Shown in pieces: positions 6,057 to 9,270 of a stretch of 9,270 nt of DNA. The first letter of the stretch is position 1. Every line of letters starts with the position of its first letter. This DNA is from Acidobacteriota bacterium (GTDB taxonomy: Bacteria; Acidobacteriota; UBA890). The notes below the pieces were generated by a model. The model did not search any database. It was given only the letters and a program-made list of their open reading frames with translations, and was not told the origin of the DNA. A program made the position numbers and the translations under genes. The stretch covers positions 1 through 9,270 of the forward strand of contig JADFNY010000120.1 of assembly GCA_022563115.1 (NCBI GenBank), written 5' to 3'.

Positions 6057-6556
6057 TCGCTACCTCCGCGGACACCGCGCCGCTTGATCAGCGCCCGCTG
6101 TTGCCACCGGCGACCGGTGTAGAGGATCACCATTGTTGCTGCGCCGGTCACCGCGGCTCTCACCAAGATATCGACCGCATCCAGTGACGCCGGTCGACCG
6201 AGCAACAGCTGCCAGGCGACCACGATCAGCCCTTCGAGTGCCGTCGCCACGCCGGTGATCGCCGCCTTGAGCAATGGGCCGCGAACCACAAGCAGGCTGC
6301 CGAACGTCGCGATGACCGCCGCTACCGTTGTCTTGGCAAAGGCGTGCAGGCCGATGATGCCACCGGCGAGGCCGTCCTGTATCAAGCCGGCGCCGGCGCC
6401 GAGGAGAATCGACCGTCGGAACGAGCCCTGCAGCGACTGCAGCACGACATAGATCAGCAACCAGTCGACCCCCCCGAGGCCTGACCAGACGGTAGGCAGA
6501 AAGATCTGCAGAAGGCCCAGGCCGAACAGCAGGGCGATCGAGCGCAGCGCAGTCAT
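6053..6556 (-). CDS. mreD: Rod-shape-determining membrane protein MreD
   Basis: 167 residues, the usual MreD length. It is a small polytopic inner-membrane protein of the elongasome that associates with MreC and helps regulate PBP2/RodA. The sequence is largely hydrophobic, with about five to six membrane segments (near 4-24, 30-42, 48-62, 72-92, 97-120 and 128-147). A DGLAGGIIGLHAFAKT stretch (61-76) matches the conserved D-x(4)-G-x(2)-G region of the family. The C-terminus is basic (RRWQQRALIKRRGVRGG), as expected for a cytoplasmic tail. Sequence alone is weakly diagnostic for MreD, but its position between mreC and mrdA with 4-bp overlaps on both sides makes the call firm. The ribosome binding site is weak (GGAT), consistent with translational coupling. 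Confidence 0.95.
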   Translation of the reverse strand: MTALRSIALLFGLGLLQIFLPTVWSGLGGVDWLLIYVVLQSLQGSFRRSILLGAGAGLIQDGLAGGIIGLHAFAKTTVAAVIATFGSLLVVRGPLLKAAITGVATALEGLIVVAWQLLLGRPASLDAVDILVRAAVTGAATMVILYTGRRWQQRALIKRRGVRGGSE

Positions 6557-7425
6557 TCACGATCCGATGGTGGTGCGAGGAGCAGAACTTGGTCGACGCG
6601 CAGGACGTCGGCGAGGGGGTTGACATCGATGTCGAGAAACAGCGCCGTTTCAGTTCGCGCCAACGGCAGCCGGGGAAGCCCGGGCACCGGCGCCCCTTGA
6701 AGGACGCGAATTACCCGGCCGATCTCGAGACCCGGGGGATAGATCGTGTCGTCGCCGGTGGTGACGACGATGTCTCCCACCTCGACGTCGGCGAGGCTGG
6801 TGACGTAGTCCAGCTCGAGGGTGGCGCCGCCGGCGCCGTGGACGACGCCGTGCGCCGACGTACGCACGACCTTGGCGCCGACCGCGCTCTGTGGGTTGGT
6901 GATCAGCTGCACCGTCGAGGTCCACGGCGTCACATGGATGATTCGCCCGACCACGACGCCGGTGGACGATAGCACCGCCGAGTCGATGGCGACGTCGTCG
7001 AGCGACCCGCGGTTGACCGTGAACGTCTCGTAGCCGTGCGCCGTGTCGCGTCCGATGGTCTGCGCTGGGATCGAGGAGATCTCGATGCGGCTCTGCAGGT
7101 TGAGCAGCTGCATGAGCCGGGCGTTTTCGCGTGACGTCTCCTCGAACGTCATGATGCGACGTTCGAGATACTCGACGCGTTCGCGCAGGGCGTCGGCCTC
7201 GAAAGCCCGGCCGATCAGGCCCACGTAGCCGGACCATCCGGAAGAGATCCCGATCCAGAGCCCGGAGACGAGACGATGGACCGGCGAAACGACGGTCTGA
7301 ATCGTGCCCTGGACAGCGGTGACGGTGTCGGCGCGGTTGACCTGATACGAAATCATCACGAAGAAACTGAACAGCAGGCCGACGAGGAGCGCTACGGAGC
7401 TCACGTGGCGGCTGATCGTCTCCAT
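6553..7425 (-). CDS. mreC: Rod-shape-determining protein MreC
   Basis: 290 residues, normal for MreC. It is a bitopic inner-membrane protein whose periplasmic part activates PBP2 and links it to MreB. A short cytoplasmic N-terminus precedes one membrane span (about 9-27). A coiled coil follows at about 75-110 (ALRERVEYLERRI...ENARLMQLLNL), then the two beta-barrel lobes, with family marks FTVNRGS (135-141), TGVVVGRI (155-162), TVQLITNPQSAVGAKV (171-186) and GDIVVTTGDDTIYPPGLEIG (217-236). The start has GGTGAG about 10 bases upstream. It overlaps mreD by 4 bp at its 3' end. It is separated from mreB by 84 bp that hold copy 2 of the 22-bp repeat, the only real gap in the mre-rodA run. Confidence 0.97.
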   Translation of the reverse strand: METISRHVSSVALLVGLLFSFFVMISYQVNRADTVTAVQGTIQTVVSPVHRLVSGLWIGISSGWSGYVGLIGRAFEADALRERVEYLERRIMTFEETSRENARLMQLLNLQSRIEISSIPAQTIGRDTAHGYETFTVNRGSLDDVAIDSAVLSSTGVVVGRIIHVTPWTSTVQLITNPQSAVGAKVVRTSAHGVVHGAGGATLELDYVTSLADVEVGDIVVTTGDDTIYPPGLEIGRVIRVLQGAPVPGLPRLPLARTETALFLDIDVNPLADVLRVDQVLLLAPPSDRE

Positions 7426-7509
7426 GTCGTTCAGCTCACCACGGCCTGCTAGCTCGGCGGTTGGGCATCATGCGTGGCACCGCCGGGAGTTTCTCAGCAC
7501 CCTTCTAGC
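7426..7509 (-). other. mreB-mreC intergenic spacer
   Basis: This is the only gap inside an otherwise tightly packed gene run. It holds the second exact copy of the 22-bp repeat directly after the mreB stop and the mreC ribosome binding site at its other end. I see no clear promoter. A processing or partial-termination role, which would let MreB be made in excess of MreC, is plausible but only inferred. Confidence 0.4.
7481..7502. repeat. 22-bp exact repeat, copy 2 (between mreB and mreC)
   Basis: Identical over 22 bases to 2956-2977, beginning 7 bp after the mreB stop on the minus strand. Unlike copy 1, it lacks a complementary partner arm nearby, so it does not form the 9-bp hairpin seen 3' of rodA. 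Confidence 0.8.
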
Positions 7510-8529
7510 CTACGGCAGGCACACCCGCCGCAGCAGATCCAGGTCATCGAGAATCCGCCCGACGCCGAGCACGACCGCGGACAAGGGGTCTTCGGCGATC
7601 GAAACCGGAATCCCGGTTTCTTCACGCAGCCGCAGATCCAGGTTGCGGAGCAACGCCCCGCCACCGGTGAGGATCATGCCCTTGTCGATGAAGTCGGCGG
7701 ACAGCTCGGGCGGAGTGCGCTCGAGCGCCATCCGCACCGACTCTACGATCGAAGACGTGACTTCGCTCAGCGCGTCGCGAATCTCGCGGTCGGTAATGGT
7801 GATTGTTTTCGGTTTGCCCTCGACCAGGTCGCGACCCTTGATGTCCATGGTCATCTCCTCATCCAGGGGGAACGCGGAACCGATGTCGATCTTGATGTTT
7901 TCGGCCGTGCGATCACCGATGAGCAAATTGTAGTTGCGCTTGATGTAGTTGATGATCGCTTCGTCCATCGCCGTGCCGCCGACGCGGATCGACCGCGAGT
8001 ACACGATGCCGGCCATCGAAATGACCGCCACGTCGGTGGTACCGCCGCCGATGTCGACGACCATGTTCCCCGAGGGCTCGGTGATCGGAAGTCCGGCGCC
8101 GATGGCGGCCGCCATGGCCTCTTCGATTAAATACACTTCGGTCGCTTTGGCGCGGTAGGCGGTGTCCTTGACGGCGCGCTCTTCGACCTGGGTGATGCCG
8201 CTCGGTACGCCGATGACGATACGCGGGCGCACCCAGACGCGCCCATTGTTGGCGCGGCGAATGAAGTACGAGATCATCTTCTCGGTGACGTCAAAATCGG
8301 CGATGACGCCGTCCTTCAGCGGCCGTACCGCGACGATGTGACTCGGCGTGCGGCCGAGCATTTCTTTGGCTTCCGCGCCCACAGCCACGATCTTGTTGGT
8401 GAGCTTGTTGATCGCGACGATCGAAGGCTCGGACAACACGATGCCCTTCCCGGCGGTGAACACGAGCGTGTTCGACGTGCCGAGGTCGATGGCGATGTCG
8501 TTTGAAAAGAAGGACAAAATCCCGGGCAT
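7510..8529 (-). CDS. mreB: Actin-like rod-shape protein MreB
   Basis: 339 residues, standard for MreB. It is the bacterial actin that forms membrane-bound antiparallel filaments and steers the elongasome. Nucleotide-binding motifs are intact: phosphate 1 DLGTSNTLVF (15-24), GVPSGIT (107-113), phosphate 2 VVDIGGGTTDVAVIS (157-171) and adenosine TGGGALLRN (288-296). The likely catalytic glutamate lies in IEEAMAAAIG (135-144). A short amphipathic N-terminus (MPGILSFFSN) may bind the membrane. The ATG at 8529 has an in-frame TGA six codons upstream (8547-8545), so it is the earliest possible start, yet no good Shine-Dalgarno sequence precedes it. It is the first gene of the cluster; promoter candidates lie in the divergent region upstream. 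Confidence 0.98.
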   Translation of the reverse strand: MPGILSFFSNDIAIDLGTSNTLVFTAGKGIVLSEPSIVAINKLTNKIVAVGAEAKEMLGRTPSHIVAVRPLKDGVIADFDVTEKMISYFIRRANNGRVWVRPRIVIGVPSGITQVEERAVKDTAYRAKATEVYLIEEAMAAAIGAGLPITEPSGNMVVDIGGGTTDVAVISMAGIVYSRSIRVGGTAMDEAIINYIKRNYNLLIGDRTAENIKIDIGSAFPLDEEMTMDIKGRDLVEGKPKTITITDREIRDALSEVTSSIVESVRMALERTPPELSADFIDKGMILTGGGALLRNLDLRLREETGIPVSIAEDPLSAVVLGVGRILDDLDLLRRVCLP

Positions 8530-8668
8530 GGAATCCGAACCAGGTCAGCGCATGGCGCCTGCCCACCGCCACAGAAAAAGCGTTCCGTCGCATCCTCGCA
8601 CCCAACAATTCGCAGGGGCGCGGGCACAAAGGAACGCGGATGGCCACAGGCGACACGATCGCTCGCGA

Positions 8669-8674
8669 AGTTTA
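8669..8674 (-). promoter_or_regulatory. Candidate extended -10 promoter for mreB
   Basis: The minus strand reads GTGCTAAACTTCG: TAAACT (4 of 6 matches to TATAAT) preceded by TG-n, the extended -10 motif. The -35 hexamer at 17-bp spacing (TTCCGT) is weak, as extended -10 promoters allow. Transcription would start near 8662, giving a leader of about 130 nt. The rest of 8530-8660 shows no gene. Confidence 0.4.
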
Positions 8675-8769
8675 GCACGGGCCCGGGCGCCACGGAACAG
8701 CGGATTTGCCGAATTCAAGCGAGTTTGGGCAGAAAGACGCGCTTTTCGGGTCGGCGCCCGGGGGGTTGC

Positions 8770-8799
8770 TTGTCGCCGGCACCGCCGCGCGGCTACCAT
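8770..8799 (+). promoter_or_regulatory. Candidate promoter for the PpiD-like gene
   Basis: TTGTCG (8770-8775) and TACCAT (8794-8799), spaced 18 bp, each match four of six sigma-70 consensus positions. Transcription would start around 8806, 75 nt before the GTG start. A perfect CIRCE-type left half-site, TTAGCACTC (8799-8807), overlaps the end of the -10 box, but the right half is missing at the proper distance. Confidence 0.35.
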
Positions 8800-8880
8800 T
8801 AGCACTCTTGTCTGCCGCGCCATCGTGCGCTCGCCCGCTCCCCGGCGAAACTGATGCCAGTGCCAAGGTAGGGTTCAAAC

Positions 8881-9117
8881 GTGCTCGATACCATGCGCCG
8901 TAACGTCCGCAACCTCTCGTGGGTGTTGTGGCTTGTCATCGTCGCCTTCATCGCTTTCTACATTCCCGACCTGATCCGTGGCCCGTCGAACATCATTGCC
9001 CGCGTCGACGGTGAGCCGATTTATATCGCCGAGTTTCAGCAAGCACTCCAGCAGCAGACCTCCTACTACCAGAGCGTCAGCGGGGGAAGCCTTCCCGATG
9101 ACTTCCTGCAGCAGATG
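8881..9117 (+). CDS. PpiD/SurA-type periplasmic folding factor, N-terminal part
   Basis: Starts at GTG 8881 with AAGGTAGGG (8865-8873) seven bases upstream; a later ATG at 8893 is possible, but the M-L-D-x-M-R beginning is typical of PpiD-like proteins. The protein shows a short basic N-terminus, one membrane span at about 14-32 (WVLWLVIVAFIAFYIPDLI), then the SurA-like N-terminal chaperone segment: IIARVDGEPIYIAEFQQAL (38-56) and a Gln-rich helix up to LPDDFLQQMQI (about 71-81). Such proteins are anchored parvulin-type isomerases or chaperones that help fold outer-membrane and periplasmic proteins. The frame stays open to the window edge, but past about residue 80 it stops resembling the family and is antisense to a clear GAF domain, so the end given is approximate. 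It is divergent from mreB. Confidence 0.75.
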
Positions 9118-9270
9118 CAGATCCGAATCGTTGAACAGGCCGTCGCCGCCGCGCTTGTTGATCAGTTCGATGGCGCCGATGCGTTCCTCCTTGACCCTCA
9201 TCGGCGCGCATACGATCGACCGCGTGGTGACGCCCGCTTCCTCGTCCACGCCCCCGGGGAAGTCCCAGTC
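9103..9270 (-). CDS. GAF-domain protein fragment (both ends missing)
   Basis: Read on the minus strand from the window edge, the frame gives about 56 residues with clear GAF-domain character: VDEEAGVTTRSIVCAPMRVK, then RIGAIELINKRGG and FNDSDLHLLQE. This corresponds to the second half of a GAF domain (TRS-hydrophobic-C-x-P, IG-hydrophobic-x2-LINK, F-x3-DLxLL). GAF domains bind small ligands or chromophores in sensor kinases, cyclases and sigma-54 activators; nothing here says which. After LLQE (about 9103) the frame continues, but its sequence (VIGKASPADALV...) is no longer GAF-like and is antisense to the PpiD-like gene. The 5' part lies beyond the window. Neither a start nor a stop can be assigned, and the boundary may be an artificial join. 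Confidence 0.75.

Noticed and set aside
9117..9270. Continuation of the PpiD-like plus-strand frame to the window end
   Set aside because: The frame is open, but the sequence (DPHRRAYDRPRGDARFLVH) is not like the family, and the opposite strand codes a clear GAF domain over the same bases.

Overview
The window is GC-rich Gram-negative chromosomal DNA. Its core is a minus-strand cell-elongation (rod-shape) cluster, mreB-mreC-mreD-mrdA(PBP2)-rodA, followed on the same strand by an RNase E/G gene. The C-terminus of a selA gene lies at the left edge. Gene content and codon use suggest a high-GC proteobacterium-like lineage (Deltaproteobacteria or Binatota-like); this is an impression from protein style and repeats, not a proven placement. 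SelA implies that the organism makes selenoproteins.

Layout: 1-323, 3' end of selA (+). 324-1040, about 700 bp with no gene but packed with repeats: three phased 20-21 bp units after selA, a pair of ~36 bp direct repeats, an imperfect inverted repeat with ~65 bp arms, and a two-copy 112-bp tandem repeat whose second copy is enclosed by a perfect 18-bp inverted repeat ending just past the rng stop. 1041-2564, rng (-). 2565-3048, a non-coding leader with a candidate promoter, a paired structure and a terminator-like U-tract, then a hairpin 3' of rodA. 3049-8529, the five elongasome genes; mreC, mreD, mrdA and rodA are joined by three 4-bp stop/start overlaps, and only mreB-mreC is separated (84 bp). 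8530-8880, a divergent promoter region. 8881 to about 9110, the N-terminus of a membrane-anchored PpiD/SurA-type folding factor (+). About 9103-9270, a GAF-domain coding fragment on the opposite strand.

The elongasome genes work together. MreB filaments direct MreC/MreD, which connect to the glycosyltransferase RodA and the transpeptidase PBP2 for lateral wall synthesis. RNase G/E beside the mre cluster recalls the E. coli mreBCD-yhdE-rng order.

I see no new enzymatic system. The points most worth checking are the abrupt switch from a PpiD-like gene to an antisense GAF domain near 9100-9120 (a likely assembly chimera or real rearrangement), the dense repeat island 3' of selA and rng, a 22-bp sequence present exactly twice at operon joints, and a possible structured RNA or long leader upstream of rng.
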